64,000 bases of DNA from Parabacteroides sp. (GTDB lineage: Bacteria; Bacteroidota; Bacteroidia; Bacteroidales; Tannerellaceae): the NCBI GenBank assembly GCA_020026285.1, contig JAHHQS010000002.1, positions 21,097 through 85,096 of the forward strand. Direction: 5' to 3'. Of this stretch, positions 43,121 through 54,089 are shown one piece after another (within the stretch, counting starts at the first letter, position 1; each line of letters starts with the position of its first letter). A program made the position numbers and the translations under genes. The notes below the pieces were generated by a model, which saw nothing but the letters and a program-made list of their open reading frames with translations, did no database searches and was not told where the DNA came from.

Positions 43121-45700
43121 ATGGTAAAAACATTTCGATTAATCTGTTGGTCATTTTTATTACTTTTGATTGGCAGTGTGTACAATACATTATCAGGTCA
43201 GGTTGTAACAACAGCTTCTGGTGTTGTGAAAGACTCCATTTCTGGTGAAGTCTTGTCGTATGTTTCTGTGATCTTTAAAAATTCAATCATAGGAAACATG
43301 ACCGATGATAATGGTGCGTTCAAAATTCAGAATGACAAAGGTTATTCAACAATCGTCGTTTCTTCAATGGGATATGAAAACAAGGAAATCCAGTTGAGGA
43401 AAGGTAAGGATAACAGAGGATTGTTGATTGAGTTGAGACCAACTTCGTATGAGCTGGCCGAGGTGGTTGTGAAACCCAAAAGAGAAAAATATTCTCGTAA
43501 AAATAATCCGGCTGTCGATTTGATTCGAAAGGTCATTGAACATAAAGATGATAACCGAATTGAATCAAAAGATGAATATCAGACTGAGACTTATGAGAAA
43601 TTAAGTCTTGCTCTTGATGATTTCAATCCGAATCTCGATTCCAAGATAGGAAAGAAGTTTAAGTTTGTCAAGAACTATCTGGATACTTCCGAATTTAATG
43701 GCAAGCCTATCCTGACTCTTTCTGTACGTGAAACATTGTCGGATTATTATTATCGCAAGAAACCGAAATCAAAGAAAATCATCATTAAGGGTAAACACAT
43801 GCAGGGTGTGGATAAGACTCTTGATGAAGGTGGTATCAGTGCCAATCTGGAAGAAATATTCCAGGGAATCAATATCTTCGATAACAATATCAATCTTTTG
43901 TTGAACCGTTTCGTAAGTCCGTTGTCTTCAACGTTGGCTGTATCCTATTATAAGTATTATATAATGGATACCCTTGATATCGGTGGAAATAAATGTGTTG
44001 ATCTGGCTTTTGTGCCGGTTAACAGTGAAAGTTATGGTTTCACCGGACGATTATATATTACGTTGGATGGCAACTATTCATTGAAGAAATTCTTACTGAA
44101 TGTGCCGACGCATATTAACCTGAACTTCGTTGACAAACTTCGAATCGAACAGGAATTCAAGCAGATGCCGGATAGTACATGGGTACTCGATACGGAGAAT
44201 ACTTTTGTGAATTTCTATATCGTTTCCGGAGCGCAGCATTTCTATGCGCATCAGCTTCGAAGTTATGACAAGTATAAGTTTGATGTCGCAAACAGGGATT
44301 CGGTGTTTGGCCTGACGGGTGAGAAACATATCACCAAACTGGCCAATCAGCAGACGGATTCGTTCTGGATTAAGAACCGGCATATTCCTTTGAAAGAGAA
44401 GGAGAGTGCTTTGAGCGAACTTCTTAAGCAGATGAAAAAGGTTCCGGTATTTAATGTGATCATCAAGACTGCCGAGATTTTGATTTCCGGTTATATCCCT
44501 ACGGGCAAAGACCGCCAGCGGAGCAAGTTCGACTTCGGACCGATGAATACGATGTTTAGTTCAAGCAGTCTGGAAGGTTTCCGTATGCGTTTAAGTGGTA
44601 TGACTACGGCTAATTTGCATCCGAATATATTTGGTTCTGGTTACGTCGCTTATGGTGTGGACGACCGGAAATTAAAATATAACGGAACGTTTACTTATAG
44701 TTTCGATAAGAAAGAATATCATCCGGGCGAGTTCCCTCGAAATAATTTGTCATTGATTCATGAATATGATGTCTATACACCAGGACAGGACTTCCTGTTT
44801 ACTAGTAAGGATAATATGTTCGTGGCAATAAAAGTAGGTACTCCGCTTACTCACATGCAGTATATCCGTAAGACGATGCTTCAGTATGAGAAAGAATGGC
44901 TGAACCATTTCAGTATCAATACATGGGTCCGTCATGAAAATAATAAAGCTGCCGGAACATTAACTTACGATCGAATGAATTTGGATGGAACAACTACACG
45001 TCTTTCTTCGTTTGATAAAACAGAGTTGGGTGTGCAGTTGAGATTTGCTCCAGGCGAACGTCCATATAACGGACGAGCCGGTCGAGACTCCCCATTTAAC
45101 TTGTCAAAGGATGCACCTATATTTACTCTTTCTCATCAGCTTGGTTTAAAAGTGCTGGGTGGTGATTATAAATTCAATCATACTGAATTCAGTGCATACA
45201 AACGTATCTGGCTTTCTTCATTCGGGCATATCGATGCCATGGTCAAGGCCGGGAAAATCTGGGATAAAGTACCGTTCCCATTGTTGATACTTCCAAATAC
45301 CAACCAGTCATTGACTATTCAGCCGGAAGCATTCAATATGATGAACGCAATGGAATTTGTGACCGACCAGTATGTTTCCTGGTATCTGACTTATTATTTG
45401 AAAGGTTGGATATTGAATCGTATTCCAGTTATCAAATGGCTGAAGTTGCGAGAGGTTGTCTCTTTCAGCGGTATATACGGCGGATTGACAAACAAGAATA
45501 ATCCGGCATTGACTCCGGGCTTATATCGTTTGCCGGATGGTACGGCTCCTATGGGAAATCAACCTTACATGGAATTCAGTGTTGGTTTGGAAAATATCCT
45601 GAAGGTATTACGAATCGATTATTATCGTCGAATAAGTTACCTTGACAATCCGGGAATCAAGAAAGGCGGTGTACGTATTGCATTGCGATTCTCGTTCTAA
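43121..45700 (+). CDS. DUF5686 outer-membrane protein with carboxypeptidase-regulatory-like domain
   Basis: An 859-residue exported protein. It has a signal peptide (to about residue 27), a carboxypeptidase-regulatory-like domain (about 28-115; SGVVKDSISGEVLSYVSVIF and GNMTDDNGAFKIQNDKGYST), a DUF5686 body, and a C-terminal beta-barrel with an aromatic end (RIALRFSF). The family is large in Bacteroidetes and without an assigned reaction; a TonB-independent outer-membrane role is usual. The NhaC gene follows after 11 bp, so it is probably the first gene of an operon. Confidence 0.78.
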   Translation: MVKTFRLICWSFLLLLIGSVYNTLSGQVVTTASGVVKDSISGEVLSYVSVIFKNSIIGNMTDDNGAFKIQNDKGYSTIVVSSMGYENKEIQLRKGKDNRGLLIELRPTSYELAEVVVKPKREKYSRKNNPAVDLIRKVIEHKDDNRIESKDEYQTETYEKLSLALDDFNPNLDSKIGKKFKFVKNYLDTSEFNGKPILTLSVRETLSDYYYRKKPKSKKIIIKGKHMQGVDKTLDEGGISANLEEIFQGINIFDNNINLLLNRFVSPLSSTLAVSYYKYYIMDTLDIGGNKCVDLAFVPVNSESYGFTGRLYITLDGNYSLKKFLLNVPTHINLNFVDKLRIEQEFKQMPDSTWVLDTENTFVNFYIVSGAQHFYAHQLRSYDKYKFDVANRDSVFGLTGEKHITKLANQQTDSFWIKNRHIPLKEKESALSELLKQMKKVPVFNVIIKTAEILISGYIPTGKDRQRSKFDFGPMNTMFSSSSLEGFRMRLSGMTTANLHPNIFGSGYVAYGVDDRKLKYNGTFTYSFDKKEYHPGEFPRNNLSLIHEYDVYTPGQDFLFTSKDNMFVAIKVGTPLTHMQYIRKTMLQYEKEWLNHFSINTWVRHENNKAAGTLTYDRMNLDGTTTRLSSFDKTELGVQLRFAPGERPYNGRAGRDSPFNLSKDAPIFTLSHQLGLKVLGGDYKFNHTEFSAYKRIWLSSFGHIDAMVKAGKIWDKVPFPLLILPNTNQSLTIQPEAFNMMNAMEFVTDQYVSWYLTYYLKGWILNRIPVIKWLKLREVVSFSGIYGGLTNKNNPALTPGLYRLPDGTAPMGNQPYMEFSVGLENILKVLRIDYYRRISYLDNPGIKKGGVRIALRFSF

Positions 45701-45711
45701 AATAAAATTGG

Positions 45712-47025
45712 ATGAATCAGAAAACAGACGAAATAAATAAGAATTTCCATCATACTCCTAATGTGTGGGCTCTGCTCCCATTAGGAGTATTTCTGCTTTC
45801 TTATCTAGTGGTTTCTTGTATAGCAGGAGACTTTTATAAGATGCCGATTACAGTGGCTTTCCTTTTATCATCGATTGTTGCAATCGTTATTTCAAAAGGA
45901 GGTAAGCTGAGTAACCGAATAGAACAGTTCTGCCGGGGGGCAGCCAACAGTAATATCATGCTGATGGTGCTGATCTTTATAATGGCAGGGGCTTTTGCTC
46001 AAACAGCTAAAGAGATGGGAGCGGTTGATGCTACGGTAAATCTGACAATGTCATTATTGCCCGGAAACTTGTTGGCAGCAGGTATCTTTATTGCCGCCTG
46101 TTTCATTTCCATTTCAGTGGGAACGTCAGTTGGAACTATTGTTGCTTTGGCTCCGGTAGCTGTTGGAATAGCCGAGAAGGCGGGAATGCCTGATGCTTTG
46201 ATGCTGGGTGTTGTTGTGAGCGGTGCCATGTTTGGAGATAATCTTTCGTTTATTTCAGATACGACCATTGTAGCGACCCGAACACAAGGCTGTCAGATGT
46301 CCGATAAATTTAAAGTTAATTTTCGGATAGCTTTTCCTGTTGCAATTATCACTGCAATTTTGTATATTGTTCTTGGTTTAGGAATAAATGAAAGTTATCA
46401 GCCGGAAACAATTGAATGGGTGAAAGTGATACCATATCTTGTTGTTCTGATATCGGCAATTGCAGGAATCAATGTAATGCTTGTGCTGTTTATCGGTATT
46501 TTGTTCTCTGGTTTTACCGGTCTTATGACGGGAACATTTGATATATGGGCATGGAATGCTGCTATGGGTAGCGGTATTACAGGAATGGGTGAGTTGATTA
46601 TTGTGACTTTGCTTGCGGGAGGAATGTTAGAAATGATTCGTTTTAATGGAGGAATTGAATGGATCATTCAAAAACTGACGGCTCGTATCAATTCATCGGA
46701 AGGTGCGGAGGCGAGTATCGCTGGACTTGTCAGTTTCGCTAATTTGTGTACAGCGAATAATACAATTGCATTGATCATGTCGGGTCCGATTGCAAAAGAT
46801 ATTGCGACCCGATTCAATATAGATCCGAGGAGAAGTGCCAGTCTGCTGGATATCTTTTCTTGTTTTGTACAAGGAATAATTCCTTACGGGGCACAGATGC
46901 TGATGGCATCCGGATTAGGAAAAGTTTCTCCAATTGAAGTAATGGAATATCTATATTATCCTTATTTATTGGGTTTTGGCGCTATTCTGGCCATTATATT
47001 TAGATATCCGAGAAAGTTCACTTAA
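45712..47025 (+). CDS. Na+/H+ antiporter, NhaC family
   Basis: A 437-residue inner-membrane protein with about 11 helices. Seen: [20 protein letters not shown], the conserved [40 protein letters not shown] (the acidic-polar ion site of the family) and [20 protein letters not shown]. It exchanges Na+ for H+ or a small amine/organic acid; the exact substrate is not decidable. It is 11 bp downstream of the DUF5686 gene and 13 bp upstream of purT. Its Na+ cycle could connect with the V-ATPase in this window. Confidence 0.85.
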   Translation: MNQKTDEINKNFHHTPNVWALLPLGVFLLSYLVVSCIAGDFYKMPITVAFLLSSIVAIVISKGGKLSNRIEQFCRGAANSNIMLMVLIFIMAGAFAQTAKEMGAVDATVNLTMSLLPGNLLAAGIFIAACFISISVGTSVGTIVALAPVAVGIAEKAGMPDALMLGVVVSGAMFGDNLSFISDTTIVATRTQGCQMSDKFKVNFRIAFPVAIITAILYIVLGLGINESYQPETIEWVKVIPYLVVLISAIAGINVMLVLFIGILFSGFTGLMTGTFDIWAWNAAMGSGITGMGELIIVTLLAGGMLEMIRFNGGIEWIIQKLTARINSSEGAEASIAGLVSFANLCTANNTIALIMSGPIAKDIATRFNIDPRRSASLLDIFSCFVQGIIPYGAQMLMASGLGKVSPIEVMEYLYYPYLLGFGAILAIIFRYPRKFT

Positions 47026-47038
47026 AAAATTATATACT

Positions 47039-48220
47039 ATGGCAACTATTGGAACACCGATGTCTCCAACCGCTACAAAAGTTGTATTATGTGGTAGTGG
47101 TGAGTTAGGAAAGGAATTTGTTATTGAATTACAACGTTATGGTGTTGAAGTTATCGCATTGGATAAATACGAGAATGCTCCGGCAATGCAGGTCGCTGAT
47201 CGTTCATATGTCGTATCCATGTTGGATGGTCAGAAATTGCGGGAGATTATCGTAAAGGAAAAACCAGATTATATCGTTCCTGAAGTGGAAGCTATTGCTA
47301 CAACAACTTTAATGGAGCTTGAAAAAGAAGGTTTCCATGTGATTCCAACAGCAAAGGCTACTTGGTTGACAATGAATCGTGAAGGTATTCGTCGTTTGGC
47401 TGCTGAAGAATTAGGCTTGCCTACTTCTCCTTATCGTTTTGCTGCCACTGAAGAGGAATTCTTCGAAGCTGTAAAAACAATAGGTATGCCTTGCGTGGTA
47501 AAACCAATCATGAGTTCAAGCGGTCACGGACAGAGTGTGATCCGTAAGGAAGAGGATATAGATAAAGCTTGGCATTGCGCTCAGGAAGGCGGTCGTGCCG
47601 GTGCTGGAAAAGTCATTGTGGAAGGTTTTGTGGATTTCGATTATGAAATCACTCAGCTGACTGTTCGCCACATTAACGGAACTCTATTCCTGGAACCAGT
47701 TGGTCATATCCAGAAGGATGGTGATTATCGTGAATCATGGCAGCCGCAGGTTATGAGCCCGAAGGCAAAAGAACAGGCTCGTGATATAGCCAAAAAGATA
47801 ACAGATGCTTTAGGAGGTCGTGGTATCTTCGGTGTTGAATTGTTTGTTAAAGGCGACAATGTCATATTCAGTGAAGTTTCTCCTCGTCCACACGATACCG
47901 GTATGGTAACAATGATTACTCAGGATTATTCTCAGTTCGCTTTGCATGCACGTGCCGTTTTAGGATTACCTATCCCTAATATTCGTTTCTTGGGTCCGGG
48001 TGCTTCTCGCGCAGTAGTTGTTGACGGAGAAAGTTCTCAGGTTAGTTTTGGTAATCTGGAACATGTATTGGAACAGGAAGATACACAAATACGTTTGTTT
48101 GGCAAGCCTACTACAAATGGACATCGCAGAATGGCTGTTTTACTGGCTCGAGCTGAAAGTGTTGAAGAAGCTCGTAGAAAGACAGGCGTTATGATTGATA
48201 AACTGGAAGTCAAGCTATAG
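47039..48220 (+). CDS. purT: Formate-dependent phosphoribosylglycinamide formyltransferase
   Basis: A 393-residue ATP-grasp enzyme that makes formyl-GAR from formate, ATP and GAR in purine synthesis. Seen: the N-terminal [30 protein letters not shown], the ATP-grasp core [15 protein letters not shown], then [20 protein letters not shown], and [20 protein letters not shown] at the end. Length is normal. The ATG at 47039 lies 13 bp after the NhaC stop; the longer frame would run back into NhaC. Confidence 0.95.
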   Translation: MATIGTPMSPTATKVVLCGSGELGKEFVIELQRYGVEVIALDKYENAPAMQVADRSYVVSMLDGQKLREIIVKEKPDYIVPEVEAIATTTLMELEKEGFHVIPTAKATWLTMNREGIRRLAAEELGLPTSPYRFAATEEEFFEAVKTIGMPCVVKPIMSSSGHGQSVIRKEEDIDKAWHCAQEGGRAGAGKVIVEGFVDFDYEITQLTVRHINGTLFLEPVGHIQKDGDYRESWQPQVMSPKAKEQARDIAKKITDALGGRGIFGVELFVKGDNVIFSEVSPRPHDTGMVTMITQDYSQFALHARAVLGLPIPNIRFLGPGASRAVVVDGESSQVSFGNLEHVLEQEDTQIRLFGKPTTNGHRRMAVLLARAESVEEARRKTGVMIDKLEVKL

Positions 48221-48249
48221 CAGAAATCAATCCTTAAAATTATATAATT

Positions 48250-51003
48250 ATGAAAACACATCAACTTATTACTATTGCCTTTTGGGGAATAACAGGTCTT
48301 TTACCTTTTAATATCCGGGCTCAGAATATTGCACATGAAGCCCGAATTACGACTTCGACTGATTTGAACGAAGAAACGGATGGTAAAAAATTAGCTGATG
48401 GGAAGATACGATTATATAATCAGGGGGAATGGGTTTCGAAATGTTATGAAACTACTTGGGGACAAGCTAACTATCCTTGGATTAAATTTGAATGGGATAA
48501 TCCTCAGTATATTGATAAAATAACAATTTACGATAGACCGGATTTAAAAAGTCATGCTGCCGGAGGAGCTTTGTATTTCAGTGATGGAAGCCGGGTTCCT
48601 GTTTGTGCTATACCCAATGACGGCTCTCCTAAGGAGGTTGCCTTTTCTCCTAGAAAGGTAGATTGGGTACGTCTGGAGATTAATGATGCCATTGGTAATG
48701 ATATTGGATTATCTGAAGTCGAAATCAATTTGGCTGAGGAGTCCATGCGTGACTATGTCTCAAGGGTGAATCCGTTTGTGGAAACAACCCGAGGACGTTA
48801 TTTTTATTTCGTGACGGGAAGTCAGCCTTTTGGAATGATAAGTGCAGCTCCTATGACACGTAATAAAAACCAGGACGGTGGAGGATACAATTATAATTCA
48901 ACTGATATATTAGGTTTTCCCCAAGTTCATGGGTGGATGCTTTCCGGAGTGACTTTAATGCCCACAACCGGAGAGTTATCCCATGTTTTGAATGAAGATG
49001 AATGGAAATCTCCTTTCAAGCATGAAGGAGAAATCGCGCAGCCGGGATACCATCGTCTTTATTTGGAAAAATATAAAATGTGGGTCGAGCAGACAGCTGC
49101 CGATCGAGTAAGTCTCTATAGATTTACTTATGCCGGGAAAGAGAATGTACAATCTCGTATCCTCTGTAATCTGGGAGGATTCGTGGGTACAACTACCATG
49201 ATTGGTGCAGAAGTTACCCGGAAAAACGAATATGAACTGGAGGGTTCTGTAAGAACAGAAGGACGTATCTGGGGTGGACCGGAATCTGTGAAGATCTATT
49301 TCGTTCTGCGATTTGACAAACCCATGCTTCAGATGGATGTCTGGGATGATACTTCTTATATTGCCGGAACTGATGTGTTAAAGAGTGTCGGTCATGAATT
49401 AACTCCTCGATTTGAAGATCCTAATGGTTATCAGAATGCTCCTTCAGCAGGAGTTTCTGCTAATTATTCTTTTAAGACTGGTGACCAGTTGCAGGTTAAG
49501 TGTGCCGTTTCTTATACTTCTTTGGAAAATGCACGAAAGAATCTTGATTCGGAAGTAAAACATTGGGATTTTGACAGGCAAAGGCAGGAATCACAGAATG
49601 AATGGAATGAATATCTGGGGCGAATTGATGTAAAAGGTGGTACGTCAACTCAACGTATAAAATTCTATACTGATTTGTGGCATGCTTTACTGGGTAGGCA
49701 TAAAATAGATGACTTCTCTGGTGATTATCCCGATTATACGCAAGGAACACGTGTAGGAAACAAAACAGTAGATATTGCCTATCGAACTTTATCTCTTCCT
49801 AAAGATAAAAATAATCAGCCTGAATTCCATATGTACAATTCGGATGCTTTTTGGTTGACACAATGGAATCTGAATATCCTGTGGGGATTGGCCTGGCCGG
49901 AAATACAGGACGACTTTGCTGCCTGTCTGGTTCAATATGCCGATAATGGTGGTTTGTTGCCGAGAGGACCAAATGTAGGAGGTTATTCATATATCATGAC
50001 GGGCTGTCCTGCCACTCCTTTAATAGTAAGTGCTTATCAAAAAGGAATATTGACTAAAACAGATCCTCAAAAAGCTTTCTTAAGAATGAAAGAGAATCAT
50101 AAAGGAGGCGGAATGCTGGGTTCTAAAAGTGATATTGATTGTTATGTCAGGAAAGGATATTTCCCGAATAATGCAGGAAAGACTTTAGAGGCTGCTTTTC
50201 AGGACTGGTCTTTGGCTCAGATGGCTAAAAAGATGGGGAAGAAGAGAGATGCCGATTATTATACCAGGAGAGCAGGTGGCTGGACCGCTTTGTATAATGA
50301 AGATCAGAAACTGCTTTTCCCAAAGAAAAGAGATGGGAGCTGGCTCCATACCGATCCTTTAAAAGGAAGAGGTTGGGTGGAAGCTAATTCATGGCAGGCT
50401 ACCTGGTCTGTTTCACATGATATCGACAGACTGGCCGATCTGATGGGGGGAAGGAAGGAACTTTGCAAGAAACTCAATTATGCTTTTGAACAAGCAGAAC
50501 CACAGTCGTTCGTTTACAGTTATAGCAGAGGGTATGTTAGTTATGCTAATCAGCCCGGATGTTCAAATGCCCATGTGTTCAATTATGCAGGAGCTCCTGA
50601 ATTAAGTCAGTATTGGGTAAGACAGGTGGCTGAAAAGGCTTATGGAAGTATTTCTCCTGATCGTGGTTATGGCGGACATGATGAAGATCAGGGACAAATG
50701 GGTGGTGTTAGTGCTTTGATGTCAATGGGTTTATTCAGCTTGAAAGGAACTTGTAGTGTGGATCCGGTATACGAAATCACTTCACCGGTATTTGATGAAA
50801 TAACTATTCAGTTATCTCCAAAGTATTATTCTGGAAAAGAATTCAGGATTAAGACATATAATAATTCGAAAGCTAATTGTTATATACAAAGTAAAAAACT
50901 GAATGGAAAAGCTTTGAATGATTTCTGGTTCTATCATAAGGATTTTCAAAAAGGTGGATTATTGGAAATCTATTTAGGAGACAAACCGCATAAAGACAGT
51001 TGA
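48250..51003 (+). CDS. GH92-family glycoside hydrolase (exo-alpha-mannosidase type)
   Basis: A 917-residue exported enzyme: signal (ITGLLPFNIRAQ), an N-terminal galactose-binding-like domain (about 27-165; ARITTSTDLNEETDGKKLAD), then GH92 N- and C-parts. Seen: VNPFVETTRGRYFYFVTGSQ, YNSDAFWLTQWNLNILWGL, and GGHDEDQGQMGGVSALMSMG, the region with the calcium/catalytic acids. Known members release mannose from alpha-linkages of N-glycans. The usual GNDD motif is replaced by GHDED, so its linkage preference may differ. It lies 29 bp after purT; a strong bidirectional terminator follows. Confidence 0.85.
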   Translation: MKTHQLITIAFWGITGLLPFNIRAQNIAHEARITTSTDLNEETDGKKLADGKIRLYNQGEWVSKCYETTWGQANYPWIKFEWDNPQYIDKITIYDRPDLKSHAAGGALYFSDGSRVPVCAIPNDGSPKEVAFSPRKVDWVRLEINDAIGNDIGLSEVEINLAEESMRDYVSRVNPFVETTRGRYFYFVTGSQPFGMISAAPMTRNKNQDGGGYNYNSTDILGFPQVHGWMLSGVTLMPTTGELSHVLNEDEWKSPFKHEGEIAQPGYHRLYLEKYKMWVEQTAADRVSLYRFTYAGKENVQSRILCNLGGFVGTTTMIGAEVTRKNEYELEGSVRTEGRIWGGPESVKIYFVLRFDKPMLQMDVWDDTSYIAGTDVLKSVGHELTPRFEDPNGYQNAPSAGVSANYSFKTGDQLQVKCAVSYTSLENARKNLDSEVKHWDFDRQRQESQNEWNEYLGRIDVKGGTSTQRIKFYTDLWHALLGRHKIDDFSGDYPDYTQGTRVGNKTVDIAYRTLSLPKDKNNQPEFHMYNSDAFWLTQWNLNILWGLAWPEIQDDFAACLVQYADNGGLLPRGPNVGGYSYIMTGCPATPLIVSAYQKGILTKTDPQKAFLRMKENHKGGGMLGSKSDIDCYVRKGYFPNNAGKTLEAAFQDWSLAQMAKKMGKKRDADYYTRRAGGWTALYNEDQKLLFPKKRDGSWLHTDPLKGRGWVEANSWQATWSVSHDIDRLADLMGGRKELCKKLNYAFEQAEPQSFVYSYSRGYVSYANQPGCSNAHVFNYAGAPELSQYWVRQVAEKAYGSISPDRGYGGHDEDQGQMGGVSALMSMGLFSLKGTCSVDPVYEITSPVFDEITIQLSPKYYSGKEFRIKTYNNSKANCYIQSKKLNGKALNDFWFYHKDFQKGGLLEIYLGDKPHKDS

Positions 51004-51047
51004 TCTGAAAAAAATCTCGGTGGAAGTTATTTTTTTAAGAACATATA

Positions 51048-51087
51048 AAAAAAGTCCGGCGTTCCCAGAACGGTGCCGGACTTTTTT
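51048..51087. terminator. Bidirectional terminator between GH92 and the S9 peptidase
   Basis: AAAAAAGTCCGGC (51048-51060) pairs with GCCGGACTTTTTT (51075-51087), with an inner GTTC/GAAC stem. Poly-A on one side and poly-T on the other make it work on both strands between convergent genes. Confidence 0.9.
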
Positions 51088-51103
51088 ATTTATGTATGTA
51101 TTA

Positions 51104-53539
51104 TTATCTTTTAGGTATATCAACCGAAGTCTCTTGTCCACCTAACAAGTGTTGAGAGAAATAGTCAACAAGTCTCCAATAGAAGTATTCATCCATGTCA
51201 CCAAAAGCATGACGCTGTTGAGGCAGCACAAGCATATCGAAACGTTTTCCGGCACGGATCAAAGCATCGACTACACGTAGCGTGTTTCCAGGATGTACAT
51301 TGTTGTCTATATCACCATGAACCAGCATAAGATGACCTTTTAACTGGTGTGCAATAGCTTCGTTAGTCTTGATGTTATAGATAAATGTAGTGTCACCTTT
51401 TTCGGTTACCTGTTCTTTAACGCCGTGGTGAGTTTCACTCCACCAGCGATTATAGATTCTGTTATCGTGGTTTCCAGCACATGATACAGCAGCTTTAAAG
51501 AAGTCCGGATATTGAAGTATAGCGGCTGTAGACATAAAACCGCCTCCCGAGTGACCATGAATACCAACTCGGTTGATATCAATGAATTTGTATCGATCGG
51601 CCAATTGAACGATAGCAGCTTTCTGATCGGCTAATCCATAATCGCGAAGATTACCATATCCATAGTTATGATACCATTTAGAGCGGCTTGGATGGCCACC
51701 ACGATTTCCTACAGTAATAACGATGAATCCTGCTTGTGCCAGACGGTCGGTACGAACACTCATACGAGTAAACGGATAGTTGGTTGCTTCAACTTGTGGT
51801 CCTGGATAAACATAATCGATGATTGGATAAACAGCAGTGGAATCGAAGTTGAAAGGTTTATACATTACACCATATAAATCGGTTACTCCGTCGTCTGCTT
51901 TTACTTTGAAAGGTTCCGGGAACTGATAGCCGGCAGCAAATAATTGAGAAAAGTCACTTTCTTCGAGCGACATGATCTTCCGGCCTGTGTTATCCAACAA
52001 ATCAGTCTTGGGAATCGTGTTTACACGAGAATAATTGTTTACTACAAACTGTGCATTATCATCAATCGCAACTTTGTGGAAGAAATCTCCTTTTGTTATT
52101 AATTGAAGCCCTGAACCATCAAAGTTGGCACGATATAGATGTTCGTAGTATGGATTTTCATCCTTTTCCTTTCCGTTAGCAATGAAATAAACGACACGTT
52201 TCTGCTCGTCAACCTTAACGATCTGATCAACATGCCAAGGACCGGAAGTAATTCTGTTCTTTAGATTTCCTTCGCCGTCATATAAATAAAGATGAGCCCA
52301 TCCATCTCTTTCACTCCAATGAATTAATTCTTTTCCAGACTGAACAGCAGCCAAAGGACGAAGTTCCTGATAAGTATTCATTCGCTCTTTAATCAACGGG
52401 CGGATTGAATCTTCTCCGATAGTGAAGGAACAGACATCGATACGATGTAAGTCACGACTGGAACGGGTCAGATAGAAGTGTTTGTCGTCTCCAAGCCATT
52501 CGTAAGAAAGTTCATGTTTGTCACGATCTTTTTGCTGAAGAGGTTTCCAGGCAAGACCAAGAGATTGATTTTTGAAAGCCGAAGTCTTGATTTCCTTGTA
52601 AGAGTTATTCTGTAGATCGAAGATGTATAAATGTTCTTCGGGAGCTTCCTTTTCACCTGGCATCTGATATTTATATGTTTCCAATGTTGGGCGAGGAGAG
52701 GCCATGGAATTGATAACCCATAAGTCTTTTACTTTGCGATCGTCGGATAATGTGACTGCGAAATGACGGGAATCCGGAGACCAGACAATTCCCCATGCGC
52801 CTTTTCGTTTGCCGTTACATAAAGTATCAGTGTTCAGCATAAAGTAAGGCTGACCGAAGCCAAAGTCCTTTTGACCGAAAGTAGTCAGTTGGGTATCTAC
52901 AACGGTACTGTCTTTCTCATTTACTTTTAATTTCTCATAGTCAGCACGACTCATTCTGTAAAGATTCAGATCTTTGGCATACACAACAGTTTGTCCGTCG
53001 GGAGAGAATGATGCCCATTTCGGATATTTTGTATCTTCTTTTTTCTCTTTCAGCCAAGTCAAATTCTTGTTTGTATAATCATAAGAAAAATAGAAAGCCT
53101 GTTTCTTGTTGCCGGATTTATTGGTGGAATCTTTAGGCGCATCCTTTGTTGACATGATTTTAAAAGTGAAAGTCTTACCATCAGGTTGTGCCTCCAAATC
53201 CTGGATAGGTAAGTGTTTGGCGGTAAAAGGATCTTTTACAATCTCTGTAATTTGAGAAGCCAGTTTATCCAGATCGAACAAAGGTTGTTTGGTTCTGGCA
53301 GTAGGATTGACTACATACCATACTTTACCATTACTTGTTTTATATTCATACCAGAAGCAGTTCCCTTTTTGAAACCAGTGAGGATCGACTGTTGTAGAGA
53401 ATAGCATGGTTGAAAGTTTTTCTTTCGTAAATCGTTCTGCCTGAACATAGCCAGGTAGACGATCATTCGTTTGTCCATGTAAATTTGTAGAAAGGAAAAA
53501 ACTTCCACAAAGGATTAATGAGTAGATTTTTAATTTCAT
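51104..53539 (-). CDS. S9-family serine peptidase (DPP IV-like)
   Basis: An 811-residue exported enzyme with a signal peptide (IYSLILCGSFFLSTNLHGQ), a DPP IV-type beta-propeller (about 40-530; WSPDSRHFAVTLSDDRKVKD and YPKWASFSPDGQTVVYAKDL) and a C-terminal alpha/beta-hydrolase with the triad Ser664 (HGHSGGGFM), Asp745 (HGDIDNNVHPGN) and His777 (QQRHAFGD). It removes dipeptides from peptide ends, typically after proline or alanine. The ATG at 53539 is preferred because the longer frame starts inside the terminator of the V-ATPase operon (53571-53594). Confidence 0.88.
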   Translation of the reverse strand: MKLKIYSLILCGSFFLSTNLHGQTNDRLPGYVQAERFTKEKLSTMLFSTTVDPHWFQKGNCFWYEYKTSNGKVWYVVNPTARTKQPLFDLDKLASQITEIVKDPFTAKHLPIQDLEAQPDGKTFTFKIMSTKDAPKDSTNKSGNKKQAFYFSYDYTNKNLTWLKEKKEDTKYPKWASFSPDGQTVVYAKDLNLYRMSRADYEKLKVNEKDSTVVDTQLTTFGQKDFGFGQPYFMLNTDTLCNGKRKGAWGIVWSPDSRHFAVTLSDDRKVKDLWVINSMASPRPTLETYKYQMPGEKEAPEEHLYIFDLQNNSYKEIKTSAFKNQSLGLAWKPLQQKDRDKHELSYEWLGDDKHFYLTRSSRDLHRIDVCSFTIGEDSIRPLIKERMNTYQELRPLAAVQSGKELIHWSERDGWAHLYLYDGEGNLKNRITSGPWHVDQIVKVDEQKRVVYFIANGKEKDENPYYEHLYRANFDGSGLQLITKGDFFHKVAIDDNAQFVVNNYSRVNTIPKTDLLDNTGRKIMSLEESDFSQLFAAGYQFPEPFKVKADDGVTDLYGVMYKPFNFDSTAVYPIIDYVYPGPQVEATNYPFTRMSVRTDRLAQAGFIVITVGNRGGHPSRSKWYHNYGYGNLRDYGLADQKAAIVQLADRYKFIDINRVGIHGHSGGGFMSTAAILQYPDFFKAAVSCAGNHDNRIYNRWWSETHHGVKEQVTEKGDTTFIYNIKTNEAIAHQLKGHLMLVHGDIDNNVHPGNTLRVVDALIRAGKRFDMLVLPQQRHAFGDMDEYFYWRLVDYFSQHLLGGQETSVDIPKR

Positions 53540-53570
53540 GCGATTTAATAAGTGTTGTTTTAAAGAGAAA

Positions 53571-53594
53571 AAGGGGTGCATAATCACACCCCTT
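53571..53594 (-). terminator. Terminator of the V-ATPase operon
   Basis: AAGGGGTG (53571-53578) pairs with CACCCCTT (53587-53594), loop 8 nt, and on the minus strand it runs into TTTTTCTCTTT. It lies 35 nt beyond the stop of the c-ring subunit gene. Confidence 0.8.
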
Positions 53595-53628
53595 CATATT
53601 TATAATCCTATTTTAGGTATTTCGACTT

Positions 53629-54072
<444 letters not shown>

Positions 54073-54089
54073 TTATTGATTCTAATTGT

